NCBI GenBank assembly: GCA_003254905.1
Contig: QANU01066119.1
Location: 80,796-144,795 of the forward strand
Direction of reading: 5' to 3'
From: Nissolia schottii
Taxonomy: Eukaryota; Streptophyta; Magnoliopsida; Fabales; Fabaceae
DNA length: 64,000 bases
Shown here: positions 1-11,952 of the stretch, piece by piece
Layout of the letters: every line of letters starts with the position of its first letter
How positions within the stretch are numbered: the stretch's first letter is position 1
Position numbers and translations under genes: made by a program
Notes under the pieces: generated by a model
Seen by the model: the letters and a program-made list of their open reading frames with translations, nothing else
Databases searched by the model: none
What the model was told of the DNA's origin: nothing

Positions 1-340
1 ACTAAGCACATAAACATACCAAAACATGCAAACACAATTATCGCATTATCACAAATTAACATACATACACACACTCACTCACCCTTACACACAAGCAAAT
101 TAACACACACGCTCGCTCGCACACACAATCACTTACACTAATTAACACACACGCATTAACTAAAACACACATTAATACGTACACACTAAGCACATAAACA
201 TACCAACACTTACACACACATTTATCACATTGTCACAAATTGACATACGCACATAACACATACTAACACTTGCACACAAGCGCATTAACACAACAACACA
301 CACACACTATAACACTTAAACTAATTAACATACAGACATA
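1..340. repeat. AC-rich direct repeat, two copies about 184 bp apart
   Basis: The phrase ACTAAGCACATAAACATACC occurs at position 1 and again at 185. Each is followed by a similar run of CACA-rich sequence containing a CACAAATT(A/G)ACATA phrase. The rest is a degenerate AC microsatellite. The array may continue to the left of the window. No coding potential is seen. Confidence 0.7.
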
Positions 341-1577
341 CATGATGCACTGTATATATTTGGTTATTTTTCTGACTTTAATCACATGTGTTTAGTGTTG
401 AACTATATATAAGAATAAAGAATTAACAATAACTTGTGATATGTCCTCTTAGAATTTAGTTTTGTGAATTGTGAATAAATTACGTCATTTTATAGAAAAT
501 AATTACTTAAAGATCCTATGCATTTAATCACTCGTTCTTTGAGTGTCACTCTGTGTAGGAACACACCTCAGCACAAGAATTTAGCAAGGATTCAAGGAAG
601 AATGGATGATCATTGCCCCAAACTCTATTTCAAGCTCCACCACTCGAAATTACAACATGATAGAGTGTAGGAATCAATTTGAGTCTCTCCTGCACAAACT
701 ATGACTATTACGCTGTCTCCATATTTCAAGCACAAAACAAGTTGCAGACTTCAGAAGCTTACACATCCTATATGGTTAGGAAGATGAAAGAAAGCTTTGC
801 AAATTTAATTCAAACCTCCAAGGATGAATTGAATGTCTTCTCAATTTAAAAACCCTTGGAAATCAGGGCAACAATGCTTGAAATACAACTTGAAGATGCC
901 ACAAAAATAGGGGTTCCATTTCTTCATCCGAAGTCCAAAAGGCAAACTTTGGCTCCATTTCATGTAGAATTGAAAGATATACAACTTTCATGAAGAAATA
1001 TTTGACAAATTTGGCTGACAAATTGGTGAAACAAGGCATTCTTTTCTGAAACAAACCAAAGCAAAGCAAATGTTTCATTGTAGCAAAGAATCCTTCACTA
1101 CACTAAGAAATCCTTCGCTGCAACGAAGGCCCATCGACCTACATCCATTGAATCAACAGAGTTAGCATCGAGTCAGTGTTATAGTACACTATTGTGGTAC
1201 TTTTCGTTATAGCAAAGAAGAACAGTAAAATTTGCTCTATAAATAGAGTTCAACCTCTTCATTTCAACCTTGCACCAAACTGAGCTCTCTTCCATATCTA
1301 GCATAGGACCATGATTATGGAAGACTAGTTCTTATGTTGGCTAAAACCTTAATTAAACTTGTTATTGTGATTTTATTAAGTAAAATTACATACTAGTGAT
1401 ACAGTGGTGTAACTAGTAAGTCAATCATCAATGAGAATTGAACTCTTCAAGAATGTCCTCAACAATCATCAATCGGCAAAATTCCTTACACAAGTAATTT
1501 TAATCAATTGTTTAAAGTTCTACTTAAAATTAACATCCACAAACAAAAATCACCTCAATTTTATTGTTCAAGATTAA
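341..1577. other. Gene-free stretch, possibly retroelement-derived
   Basis: No convincing coding sequence is seen; the longest open frame is short and unlike any family I know. A TATA-like CTATAAATAG lies at 1237-1246 and is followed by a transcript-leader-like sequence, which could belong to a decayed LTR. No paired repeat or primer-binding site was found to support that. Confidence 0.3.
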
Positions 1578-2690
1578 CTAATGTTCCTCCTGGAGTGATG
1601 ACATTTTGGTGCACAGATTTTTGTTAGGACCTTCCTGTGAAGCTTCAATCAGAATGGGCCCACTTTCAGCCCAGAAGCCCATAGCTCTTCCATCCCTACT
1701 GCAGCCCACATATTCAATCACCTTTTCAACATTTAGTTGTGCTTTCTTTGCACCCTTGGGCCCATTAATATCCTTTTCCTTTGAGCCCGATACATCTAGG
1801 CTCAATTCCACCAACGCAGCATGTATTCTTTCACACTTGATACCTTCATTTTCTTTTTCGCCAACCTGGGTCCCACCCTTTACTGCATCTTTAATTTGGC
1901 ATGCGCTGGTATTTTCATTTTGGGAACCCTCCACTTCAATATCATTACTTGGATCAATTCCCAAGTGGTTTTCTTTACTACTAGCCACCACGATGTCGCA
2001 CTCCACAATGTATAATTGGCTTTTCCCATTCCTCGCAGAAAAACCAACCTAAATATTGTCCGACGCGTGCTCCTCCTTCGTTCCCAACTCGACATCATAT
2101 TTGCCATCCTCAATTTCTGAGTTCGAGAAGCATGTTATGCCATAGACCTCACTCATGATTTCTTTCACCAAACCTCCATACAGCATATCGTCCACTTTAA
2201 TAGATGTATTCTCACAGATGGTTGGCCATATGTAGATATTGAGCCCTTCCAGTGCTAAAGGACATCAAACTTTCTATATATTTATCCACCATCACTGTGC
2301 ATCCTCAAAGCACTGTGCATCCTCAAAGCTCGCCAATGCTCATGAAGGTCTCCTTCGACCAGGCATTAATAGGGAGACCATAGCATTCTAACCATACCCT
2401 TCTTGACAAGCATCATTCACCCTCATTCCTTCTTCCCATTTCATCAAACAGGGAACTGAGAGCCTTATCCTCAAAAGCCTTAACCATTTCATTCACCATT
2501 AAGAATGTCATCATGATTTTATATGCACCCATCTCCCTTACCACAATATCGTCATATCCCATGTCTTCAATAGTTTCAACAAGGGATTTGAATATGATTG
2601 GACTCATCTTCTTACCCACTATACTCATGTGTAGCCATTCCAAGTTTTTCTCAATATTTTCCACCACTACCTTCTTTAAATTCATTGAAG
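1578..2690 (-). pseudogene. L1-type LINE ORF1 (DUF4283-like) remnant
   Basis: Read on the minus strand, 2685-2413 encodes a segment resembling the N-terminal DUF4283 RNA-binding-like domain of plant L1 ORF1 proteins (LEWLHMSIVG, then a 'FEDKALSSLFDEM' stretch). A stop at 2413 breaks the frame. The same frame continues past it with RVWLECYGLPINAW at about 2350-2395, the hallmark '(V)W(L).CYG(L)P..AW' motif. Further along, 2006-1578 is a charged, Ser/Gly-rich linker-like region of 142 residues. The element is broken by stops and frameshifts, and no endonuclease or reverse transcriptase follows. The family assignment rests on motif recognition by eye. Confidence 0.6.
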
Positions 2691-3112
2691 AATTTTGCTC
2701 TTCCTGCTAGTTTTGATTAGCATGAGTCCCTTCTTTCGGAGCCCAAGATTTGAACTATATTTAATCGTAAAATCTAAATTTTAAAGATACATATTCTCTT
2801 ATAAGTTTTTTGTCATGAATTTCTTTGTTCGTGAGGAAGATACCTGTATGAGATTAAATATTATATTTAAATTGTAATTTATGAAAAATCTAAGAAAGGA
2901 AGCTTATTTTATGAGGGACATTATGTAATACAAGCTAGTCCCACAAGGCGCATAATTAAGTTGCTCGACTATATATCGACGATGACAATGTAGACAATTT
3001 ACTACCCATACATTTGTTGGTTGTTGAGTAAACTCGACTAGTAGTTTTCTCTGAATCGCTATTAAGTACCTAAATTTATGCTTGAATTAGAGTTTATAAC
3101 CCTTGTAAGTGT
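2691..3112. other. Gene-free AT-rich stretch
   Basis: Nothing recognisable was found: no repeat ends, no coding frame, no RNA gene. Confidence 0.4.
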
Positions 3113-3795
3113 TTAGGGAGTGTGTGGTTCGCGCAATATTTTTTATTTTTGTGAATATTATTCCGAAGAATGTTATTCCTAAGAAAAGCTTTTCCAAGAA
3201 TATGTTTTGAATATATTTAGTTGTAAATTGAACTCTTAGCAACATTCTTGATAATACAATATATTTTTTTTCATACCCATGACAAAACAATGTATGTAGG
3301 CAGAGGTTCAACGCCATCTGGCGGTAGTCCTTCACCAGCCAACGGTTGCCCATCACTGACCTACAGTGGTCCATCTCCAGTTGACGGTGGTTCGTCGTCG
3401 GCTAATAGTGGTCCGTCAACGACCGATGGTAGTTCGGTGTTGTCTGGCGATGTCATGTGGTGTTCTGGCGCTAGCTTGCGATGGTCCGATTGTCGGTTTG
3501 TGGTGGTTTGACGTTGTCCGATGGTGGTTAGGCGGTGGTCCGTCATCATCCAACAGTAATCCAGTGTCGCCTATTGGTGGTCTGACGCCTTATGTCAGTG
3601 GTTCGTCACCAGTTATCAGTGGTTCGTCGCTGTCCGCCAATGGTTGATCGATGGGTGGTGGTTGACCGAGGGTATGAGGTTTGTAGGAAATTTTGTCTCT
3701 TCATGTTTCAAAACATTCAAATCCCTTGCAAATCAAACAGTTCCATGGGGGTGATTTGGAAATGAAAATGAGGTAATTTTCAGTTTAGGAATGCA
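3113..3795. repeat. GGTGGTCC-rich repeat element, copy A
   Basis: The left part (TTAGGGAGTGTGTGGTTCGC) and the phrase AATTGAACTCTTAGCAACAT are shared with copy B at 28087-29430. The middle (about 3300-3650) is an array of degenerate GGTGGTCC/CGTCG/CGGTGGTC words that leaves open frames in several phases. The right part (about 3665-3795) also matches copy B loosely. The left end looks like the GGGAGTGT(T)TGGTT end of some plant DNA transposons, but no matching right inverted repeat was found. Confidence 0.55.
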
Positions 3796-3811
3796 TGTTA
3801 TAAGAGGGTTC

Positions 3812-3888
3812 AATATTACGAAACTGATATAGGCTGAATATTACGAAACTGATATATGTCAGCGGGCTCAATATTATGAAACTGATAT
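3812..3888. repeat. Three short direct copies of AATATTACGAAACTGATAT
   Basis: The 19-base word occurs at 3812-3830, 3837-3855 and 3870-3888, the last with one change (ATTATG). Spacing is 25 and 33 bases. It sits just outside the right edge of the GGTGGTCC element. Confidence 0.8.
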
Positions 3889-4640
3889 CGCGCTCATTTA
3901 AGCTTTATTATCTAATACTGCATTGAGACCCTTCAACTTTTTTATTTTTATACAAGGTCCATATGAAAGATTCTTCTTTCTCATCTATCTTCAGATCCCT
4001 TTGTCAGAGCTTGTCACCAGCGGCCATGGAGGAGCGGTGGCGATCTCAAAGGTGACGGCGGAGTGCAACGGGACAATGGCGAGACGCGGAGGCCAAGAGA
4101 AAGGAGGACGATGGCGGAGGCCAAGATATCTTGTTCCTTGATTAGCACGACATTCGCAAAAGCTTGGAGGATTGCTCTAAAAGTCTCATAGGTCATCTCA
4201 TGTTTGATTAGGCTTTCAATGTGGGCAACACTAGAACTAAATTTATGCTCAATTTGGAGCCGGTCGAAAGACTTTCGAATCATCAAGCATGGTGCCAACT
4301 TCTTTCAGTTTTACTTTGGAAAATATATTGATGTTTTTTGAGTCAAAAAAGGCGTCTTGTGGCTGTTTAAAGGTTCTCTAATGCACTTGAAAATATAGAG
4401 ATCAAATGTTCCTATTAAAGGGGATCTCATGTCCCAATTTGGATACAACTTTGGGGAATGGCGAAGCATTTCAAAACCAAAGATGTAGGACTCAAAATTA
4501 GATAACTTTTTGGTGGTGTTCTTAATATATAGTTATGGTCCTTTAAAAAGTGTGAAAATAGGATAATAAAATTACAGGTTGCCTTGGATGTTACCTAGGT
4601 GCTTAAAAAGGCTTTCTAGAAGAATGCAAGAACCAACCAA
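3889..4640. other. Gene-free stretch
   Basis: Only short open frames on both strands, none resembling a known family. It may be decayed upstream sequence of the ORF1-like remnant that follows. Confidence 0.35.
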
Positions 4641-4649
4641 ACGACCTTG

Positions 4650-5390
4650 ACTATCTCTCTAAAATATGAAAGGATTCGTATTTTTTTGCAATCACTGTGT
4701 CTATCTGGATCACGAGGAATGGGTAAGTAATTCCTTCATTGAAGATAGAATGAATGCTATATAGCAATACAAAGCAGAACCATGGATGGAAGCTAAACAG
4801 AGTGGGTGGAGAATTGTTGGAGAGAATAAACAAGTAACCACCTCTGCGTCTACTCCTACTACATTTTTCCAAGGCACTAAAACAAAGCCCGTCAATCTAT
4901 TGAAAGGTTCTTCGGACCTATGTATAAAGGATTCCCTGCAAATAAACGAGGCCTAACTACAAATCACAGAGCTTTAAAAGCAAATGTTGAAGATACGAGA
5001 GCTCAGGATACTCAAAACAAAATAACCCAAGTGAAAAGCCAAGAGAAGTCTAGCAACTTCAAGGAGTTGGATGACAATGACATCCTCTCTATCACAAACA
5101 ATGGGACCACCACGGTAAACCATATTGGAGAATTGAGGCTTAACACTAGCCCCAATAGTAACCAATACCACTACTATACTAGCCCAAAAAAGAATGAAGT
5201 TGAAGGCTATGACAATAGCTAAAGGCCAAGAGCACCTCAACGGTGCCAAACATCGACCAATGGAGGTGGATTTCAATGATGGGACAAAAAAGATGTGTTT
5301 GGTCAAAGATATCCTTGCTTTAGAGCACAAAGAGGACAACCTCATAGTGGTTTCTATTACTATCAACTCAATTGAGTTTACAAACTGAAT
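4650..5390 (+). pseudogene. Possible LINE ORF1 C-terminal (zinc-knuckle) remnant
   Basis: From about 4655 the plus strand reads LKYERIRIFFCNHCVYLDHE. This resembles the zinc knuckle following DUF4283 in plant L1 ORF1 proteins, where the usual form is 'YE.LP.FC..CG..GH'. The final cysteine of the CX2CX4HX4C pattern is missing. Downstream, EPWMEAKQSGWRIVGEN matches the usual 'YGPWL.A...' region. A 100-residue open frame (4920-5222) and a 64-residue frame (5194-5388) follow in different phases. The copy is broken by stops. It is on the opposite strand to the ORF1 remnant at 1578-2690. Confidence 0.4.
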
Positions 5391-6358
5391 TTTAGAGGCT
5401 TAAAATTATTATTTCTCTCCCTTGCTCATTTTTTCAAGTAGAATATAGATGCACTCGCATCATAAGTTTCTCTTTATCTTTCTTCCTTCCCATGGGAGTC
5501 CTGTTCTACAAAAAGTTTTTGTATGATAAGAAAGTGTTACGTTGAAATAGATTACACAATAAATGAAAAATCATTTTTTGTATGATCTAAAATACATGTA
5601 AATCTAAGATTGCATTTAGTTTTAGTTTTTACTTTTAAAATTGTGAAAAAATAAAAAAAATAAAAGAAAAATCTAAATTTTAAATTTTTTATTATTTCTT
5701 TCACAAAATTTTAAAAATAAAAAAATTTAAATATAAAAATTGACATCTAATACATCCTAAAGTTTTGCATAACCACGCAAGAAATTTTATCATTGTTTTC
5801 TCTGTCACTTTGCCCGACAAGGCCATACACGCTCGCATGCTAATAGAAGACAAATCCACACCAATACCAAGAAACAAAAGGAAGCTCTCCCTGTGTGTTC
5901 CCCATCCCTATAAAGAAGAGAAGATGGCCAATTCCGAGGACCATTTTCCATTACTTCATGCCATATTCCCCCAGACAAGATATCAAAAGCAATGACGCCA
6001 AAAGAAGCAAAAAAGAGTAAATCCTTTCGAAAAATTGAAAATTGAATTAAAGGACCTTTCTTTCAAATTAGCCCACACCGGTATGCTTCCTTTTACTTCT
6101 TACCTACAAAGAAAGCTGCACATTGTAGATTTGCAGTACACGTCATTAAATCGATATCTACACAGCAATTTATGATTTTAGAGTCTCCATCCCGCAAGAG
6201 TACAAGAGAAAAAAATACCCCACACACAATTCCAACGATTAAACTTTAAAAAAAGCACTTAATATTTAAAAGTCAAATTGTTACTGAAAATGAACGGCAC
6301 CCCATGTGAAAGCCCTTTCTAGAATTCAAAAAAAATAATAGCTTGGAAAAACGTGCTT
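5391..6358. other. Intergenic, AT-rich
   Basis: No gene or repeat boundary recognised. The part next to 6359 would be the 3' flank of the minus-strand gene there. Confidence 0.4.
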
Positions 6359-7303
6359 CTACAGGAAAATAAAGCACTCCATGGAAACAAGTGGATTCTC
6401 AATGGATTCCTCCTCCTGCAAAACGACGTCGTTTTTCTCACCAACAATATCCTCACTCCCATTCCCACCTTTCTCCACTTCCTTCACCGTCCCCCTTGTT
6501 GTCGGGACCTGCTTCTGACCGCCGCCGGCACCCACCTTCCCCGCCGCACCAGCCGTCCTGGCACACGACGGCGACCTTGAACGCCGACCAGAACCCTCGC
6601 CGGAGTCCCGCCGAACCCCGGCGGGTCCCACATTGAGCTTCCGATTAGCCGCCGCGCCGGACTCCCTCCCGCGAATTGGCCTCGGGCCGCCGTAAACCCT
6701 CTTCTCCGGCGAAGGTTCCGTCCTCCTCGCCGGTGACCTGAGCCTCCGATCTCTCCCGCCAGCAACGTTGCCGTTTTCGGCGTTAGGGCGCTTCCTCGAT
6801 GGGGATCGATTGTTGTTCCACTTGCTAGTCTTCATTGTTGTTGTAGTCGTTCCTTCTCTGATGCTTCTTTTGCTGGTTGCTTCGTCCTCTCTCTTCTCCG
6901 TAATGGTTGCGGTGGTGGCAGTGGTGGCGGCGGAGAAGCTCTCGCTCACGCTCACGCTGCATGGTTCTTCTGTGAGCTGAGAGACTACATCTGAAAACTG
7001 AGATACTACCTCCGAGTCTTCATCTTCTTTCTTGTTGATAATGGTGGGGTTGGGATCCTTTGTTTTGAAATTCCCATCTGGGTTTTGAACAGGAGGCAAA
7101 AGGGTCTCTGGTTCTGGATTCAAACTTGGAACTTGGCCGGGTTTGGCAAAGGGTGTTTCCGATAGGACCTCTTTCACAAACTCCTCCTCCCACGGTGGTG
7201 GTGGAGCTACTTCATGGGTTAGTTGGTGGTGGGGTTGATGGGTTTCGTTGTGGCGTTCTGGGTTTTGGTTTTGGGTCTTGGATATGCTGCAGCAGCTACC
7301 CAT
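6359..7303 (-). CDS. Small lipid-anchored Ser/Arg/Pro-rich protein (unknown function)
   Basis: An uninterrupted single-exon frame of 314 codons, clearly more GC-rich than its surroundings. The start at 7303 is chosen because it yields MGSCCSIS: Gly2 fits N-myristoylation and Cys4/Cys5 fit S-acylation, so membrane anchoring is likely. Next comes PPPPWEEEFVKEVLSETP (about residues 34-52), a conserved-looking 'EE..VKEVLSETP' block that I associate with a family of uncharacterised plant proteins. The middle is acidic and Ser/Thr-rich. The second half is basic, with several RSPSR/RRSRSPS motifs like SR-repetitive proteins. The C terminus ends in ENPLVSMECFIFL, a short hydrophobic block that looks conserved. 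There is no enzyme domain or transmembrane helix. The intact frame and ordered conserved ends argue that this is a real gene; its function is not inferred. Confidence 0.8.
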   Translation of the reverse strand: MGSCCSISKTQNQNPERHNETHQPHHQLTHEVAPPPPWEEEFVKEVLSETPFAKPGQVPSLNPEPETLLPPVQNPDGNFKTKDPNPTIINKKEDEDSEVVSQFSDVVSQLTEEPCSVSVSESFSAATTATTATITEKREDEATSKRSIREGTTTTTMKTSKWNNNRSPSRKRPNAENGNVAGGRDRRLRSPARRTEPSPEKRVYGGPRPIRGRESGAAANRKLNVGPAGVRRDSGEGSGRRSRSPSCARTAGAAGKVGAGGGQKQVPTTRGTVKEVEKGGNGSEDIVGEKNDVVLQEEESIENPLVSMECFIFL

Positions 7304-8031
7304 GTGGGGAGTTTTGAGACAAATGGGAAAGAACGTTAATTAATTAGAAGGTTGGGAGAAGAAGACAGTGCTGGAGACTGCACGAGGCTTTGGTTTGAAA
7401 ATAATTGGCCACAAAACGACAAAAGTCTAACGGCTATTGGAAATGCAGTCGGTTGGAGGAGAGAATGGGGAGGTAGAGAAAGTAGAGGGCAACATAGACA
7501 TAGAGACAGAGAAGGGACCGGTGAGGCTGACCAATTTGAAAGAATAAATATCGATTCATACGTAGACTGTCTAGGAGATACGGTGAGCTAACCAAAAGAA
7601 TGTTGGACGCTTGTTTGCGTATACATAAATTTATATTAAACCATCAAATTAATCGAAGTAACATCATTTAAATTTATCTTTTAAATTTATTAAATTTGTC
7701 TTTATAGCCCATAAATATCAATTAAATTAATTATTTTATGTGTCAATCTCAAAAATTAATTTGATTGATTTAAAATTATGATAATAAATTTAATTGTTGT
7801 AGTAAATTTTATGAACTAATTTAATATTTTATTTGTATATTTACTTTTAAAGATCTAGAGTTAATGTCTAAGTCCCTGAAAAATATTTAGGTTTTCAACT
7901 TAATTCTTGAAAACAAAATTAAAGTGTCAATTTAGGTTTTGAAAAGACAAAATTGGGTTAACTTGGTCCCTTTATCCGATTCTTTCAAGGATTATTGTGG
8001 ACAAGAGAAAAAAAATTTAGTGTAACACCCC
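7304..8031. other. Upstream region of the 6359-7303 gene
   Basis: Holds the presumed leader and promoter of the minus-strand gene. No clear TATA box could be assigned. From about 7600 onward it is AT-rich and featureless. 7860-8030 contains text typical of degraded inverted-repeat elements ('...TTTAGGTTTTGAAAAGACAAAATTGGG...') but no boundary is resolvable. Confidence 0.35.
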
Positions 8032-8304
8032 ACTTTTTTGTTAAACGTAAATACTGTATTTATGTTACACATAATCAACAATTAATGTCTGATTATGCAT
8101 ATGTTTGAACCATACAACCACAGTCCATTATTAAATAATATTATTCTTTTATTCATGCGAATTTCAAAACTTCTGTCGGCTCGTCGCTTAGAGTTACAAT
8201 TTAGAAAATAGGTTATGACCCACTGGTCTACGGTGTTATTCAATGACTTCAATTAGTTAAGAAAGGGGTGAACCGAGTAATAAATAAAAACATTGTTTAA
8301 AAAA
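8032..8304. other. Possible 5' end of a decayed LTR
   Basis: TGTAACACCCCACTTTTTTG at 8032 has the TGTAACACCC form common at the left edge of long plant LTRs. There is no right end, primer-binding site or duplicate, so this is only a suggestion. Confidence 0.25.
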
Positions 8305-8314
8305 TTTTCAAAAA

Positions 8315-9333
8315 GGGAAATGCTTTGTGTACACAAAAAAAATATCCACCAAGTATTCACCAACATTAAATAATGATTTTTTCTTTCCTTCAACCATTCT
8401 CCCTCAATCACACTCTTCTCCTTCTCCTCTCCTTCTTCTTTTTTTGTTTTTTCATTCCAACCATATACTTTTCTTTCATTTTTGTTCAATTATTTCATCT
8501 GCAATTGCTATTTTTTTCATTTTGCTATTCTTTTCTTCTTTGTTTTCTCTTTTTTTGTTCCTTTTTTTTTAGTTTCTTGTTTATTTATTCGTTTTCGCCA
8601 TTTTTTGGAGTTCATCTTCCTTTTTTTCTTCTGAAGACGTTATAAAAACCATAAACAAATACATTCTTCTCTGATCTATATTATTCTATAAATTTTGTAA
8701 TATTTTGAGTGGTATAATGTTTGTTTATTTGTGTTGCAATACTTGTTTATGAGCGTTGTAATATTTTTTTTATTTATTCATTTATGTGTGGTGCAATGTT
8801 TGTTTATTTATTCATTTTTATGTGATGTAATGTTTGTTCACGTGTAGTGCAATGTTTATGTATGTATGTTGTAGTGTTTGTTTATGAGTTTGTAACATTT
8901 ATTTTAGAATGTTGTAATCTTTGTTTATTTATGGTGTAATATTTGTTTATGATACAGTGAGGGAGGGAGCAGGAGAAAGCTTGTCGTCGCTATTTAGTTT
9001 GTGTGAGATCTCATTTTATTTTATTTTTTATGTTTCATAATATTTGTATATTTTTTATTTAACTTTTGTTCATCTGTTTTGTAACTTTTGTTTATGAGAG
9101 AGCGTGAGTGCACACTTTTTAGAGTGTGAGTGGGGGCATGAGAGAGGGTGTTACAGTTATTTTTTGGCATTGAATGTGCATCAAGTCCCATTTCATCTCT
9201 CTTCCGTACGTCAAAATGTTTGTTCATCGGTTCTGTACTGTTTGTTTATCTGTGTATAAAATGTTTGTTCATACATCTATAATATATGGTGGGCAACTGG
9301 TGACTATTTTTTGGTTTACACATAGCATTGCTC
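8315..9333. mobile_element. Non-autonomous Mutator-like element A
   Basis: The ends are imperfect inverted repeats: GGGAAATGCTTTGTGTAC on the left, and GAGCAATGCTATGTGTAA when the right end is read in reverse complement, with 18 of 23 matching over the longer comparison. They are flanked by TTTTCAAAAA (8305-8314) and TTTCCAAAAA (9334-9343), a 10-bp target duplication with one difference. This is the size expected for Mutator-like elements. The 1-kb interior has a pyrimidine-rich part (8380-8630) and then a degenerate array of GTTGTAATGTTTGTTTAT-like words (about 8740-9080). No transposase is encoded. A relative lies at 22768-23944. Confidence 0.65.
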
Positions 9334-9343
9334 TTTCCAAAAA

Positions 9344-10560
9344 CCTCACACCCTTTTTAACAAAAAGATACGACAACAACGTTTTTAATATAACAAGAAG
9401 AAATTAATTCAAATTTTTTGAATTAATTTTTTTTTAATCAAAACAACAGAAATAAACAAGAAGAGTTGTGTTTAATATAAATGGCACAAAACAAAAAATT
9501 AAAAAACTAAATAAATTATTCTATGTTAACGATTGCATATATATCAATGTATATAAACATGCAATTGTGAACGTTTTAATAGCATGAACAATTTAAATTT
9601 AAAAACTCTTTTCAAAACAAAAACACAAAATAATTTGTTTGGACTGAACGCTTGAATGATAAAAGAGAAAAGAGAAGAATAACGTGACAAGGAATTTATA
9701 CAGGTTCAATCCAACCACTTAATCTACGTCCAGTACCTAAGCAAGCTTAAGATTTTTCACTATATCAAACAAGTTTCCACAAGTACTTGTAAACCTTTAC
9801 AATTACACACAATCTTTACACCCTCACGGTTATCCTCAACCTAGTATTTGGAGTATCCCAAGGATTCCTCACTAAAAGAAAATTTTTAGAGCACACTCCC
9901 TAGAAACGTGAAAGACTCACAACTTTCTCCTCTATAAGGTATTAATCAAAAAGAATAAAAATACCAAGCAACTTTTCTCAATATAATGAAAAGCTCTTGT
10001 GTATTTTATTAAATCATTATCCCAAAGAGCAGATAAACAAATGAAGCTTAGAAGCTCTTTCTCAAAAAAAAAGTTATCAAATGATCACAAGAGCTAATTA
10101 TGAAATATGAAATGAATAAAAGGATTAATTGACAAAGAAATTCAATAGAGTTTCATAAAAGTTTTTGGCTAATAAATGTGTGCAAAATTGTGCATATGAG
10201 GTCCCTATTTATAGCCAAGGTTATTCCTAAAGGAGGAAAGAATATAAAAAAAAAGTCAATCAGAAATTGCAATTTTTGATTCAACAAGTCAAGATGAATT
10301 GATTCATATGTATAATTGAATCGATTCAATTTAATTTAATTTGAATATAATAATCTCGCACTATCATGAATTGATTTAACATTCTCAATGAATCGATTCA
10401 GTATTCTCAATAAATAGATTCACCGAAAAGATAATTTTTGAAAAATTTTAAATTATATCCATCCAGTATCCAGAAAATGAATTTTATAAATGAGCTATTT
10501 CTTAAAAACCATTTTTAAAACTCATGCAATGCAAATGCTCATATGATCCCTTCAAGATGT
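9344..10560. other. Gene-free stretch
   Basis: AT-rich, with only short frames. The phrase 'TTTATACAGGTTCAATCCAA' near 9696 and the following text resemble sequence often seen near plant retroelements, but no LTR pair or protein remnant was found here. Confidence 0.3.
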
Positions 10561-11298
10561 ATAACCCAATGATGAAGCCTATGAAGATTGACACAAACAC
10601 CTTTGACCCAAAACTCATCAAAGGTTGTCATATTAGGTATAATGGTTTCCATTTGGTGCCTAGGGCCGAAGTTGAATTGACCCTAAATCAGGTTGTTTAG
10701 ATGACAGAAGGGAGCCAAGAGGATCAACTATTGGTCAATGTCGTCGATAGTAGTAGTAGCACAATTGATAGGGTATTATTATATGATTGTATTTATGAAT
10801 CTAGTCTTTTAGGATTTGAATAAAATATTTCTAATAGTATTAAAAAAGTTGAAGTACAGGATCCCTAGAAGAGGTGGATATTGGTGATGGTAAGTAACCA
10901 AGGCCAACCTATGTGAGCAGCTTGTTATTGAAAGACTTCAAGGAAGAGATTTCCAAGCTCCTCAAGGAGTAAAAAGACTATTTTGCATGGGATAATGACG
11001 AGATGCTAGGTTTAAGTCATGGTTTGGTGGAACATAGATTGCCTTTGAAGGCACAAGCTAAACCTGTTAAGCAACCACCACGACAATTTGTCCCTGAAGT
11101 GGTATTAAAGATTAAAGAGGAAATTGAAAGGCTTTTGAAAGCCAGGTTCATAACTACTAGCTATGTAAACAAGATCCCTAATAGTGTTCCTTCCATGAAG
11201 AAAAATGGAATATTAACAGTATGCATAGACTTTAAAAACTTAAAAAATGCTACTCCCAAATATGAATACCATGTGCCCATATCCAACATGTTGATTGT
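10561..11298 (+). pseudogene. Ty3/gypsy polyprotein remnant (pre-RT and N-terminal RT)
   Basis: Plus-strand frames from about 10890 read through a linker ('PTYVSSLLLKDFKEEISKLL', one frame) into MLGLSHGLVEHRLPLK, then KEEIERLLKARFI and VPSMKKNGILTVCIDFKNL. This is the order of the N-terminal part of a Ty3-type reverse transcriptase. Several stops and frameshifts are present. The RT stops at 11298, before its catalytic motif, where unrelated sequence begins. The RNase H part resumes at 11953. This is a dead copy. Confidence 0.7.
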
Positions 11299-11952
11299 GT
11301 CACACCCCAACTTAGGAGGTGACTGGCATGCAAGGGACTAGTACCCTTACGGAAGCCTTTGAAATGTTTTTCGTAAAAACATGTACTTTAACTTAATTAA
11401 AAACAAATAAAACTTTTCTTTTCTGAATAAACATAAATTCTTTTACATTAAATATAAATATACATCATAAAATACACGATTGGTTCGAAGATCCTACTTG
11501 TATACAATTAGAGCACTCCAGACAAGACTCGATTACAAAATAAAAATAAACTAACAATTCCTATAGATAGCTTTACCTCAAGGTAAACTGCTGACTATTG
11601 GATTCTAATGTCGCTACACTGACCATAAACTCCATGCTCTGCCATACGCTACTTCATAACCTGTAACTGGAGGGGGAAGTTGAGAGGTGAAAACTTTAGG
11701 AAGAGTCTCAGCGAAAGGCTATCCGCATGGCAACATGGGACACTTCGAAAACATGACATGCAGATGGAATACACACACACACACACATATATATAACAAC
11801 ATAAAACATTTTTATAATAATAAATAGTATGTAAAACACTTGAAAATATAATTCAAAAGGGAGTTCTCTAGATAGACGTTCCGAGCATTATGCTTTAGTT
11901 ATTCCTAAAATGCTAAGGCTCTATAGTCTTACCCTAATCTACATGACATGAT
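11299..11952. mobile_element. LTR-like insert interrupting the Ty3 remnant
   Basis: The block begins TGTCACACCCCAACTTAGGA, a typical long-LTR left edge, exactly where the reverse transcriptase frame is lost. It ends just before the RNase H frame resumes. The RT catalytic region and the RNase H start (roughly 0.9 kb expected) are absent, so the block accompanies a deletion or is itself truncated. A short (CA)n/(TA)n tract lies at 11771-11795. No clean target duplication is visible. Confidence 0.45.

Noticed and set aside
1606..2052. Plus-strand 148-codon frame
   Set aside because: Overlaps the minus-strand LINE ORF1 remnant, which has the recognisable domain order; the plus frame has none.
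3248..3647. Overlapping frames of 62-95 codons on both strands
   Set aside because: All come from the GGTGGTCC array, which lacks stops in several phases by composition.
8253..8645. Phe/Leu/Ser-rich frames on both strands
   Set aside because: Low-complexity pyrimidine tract inside Mutator-like element A.
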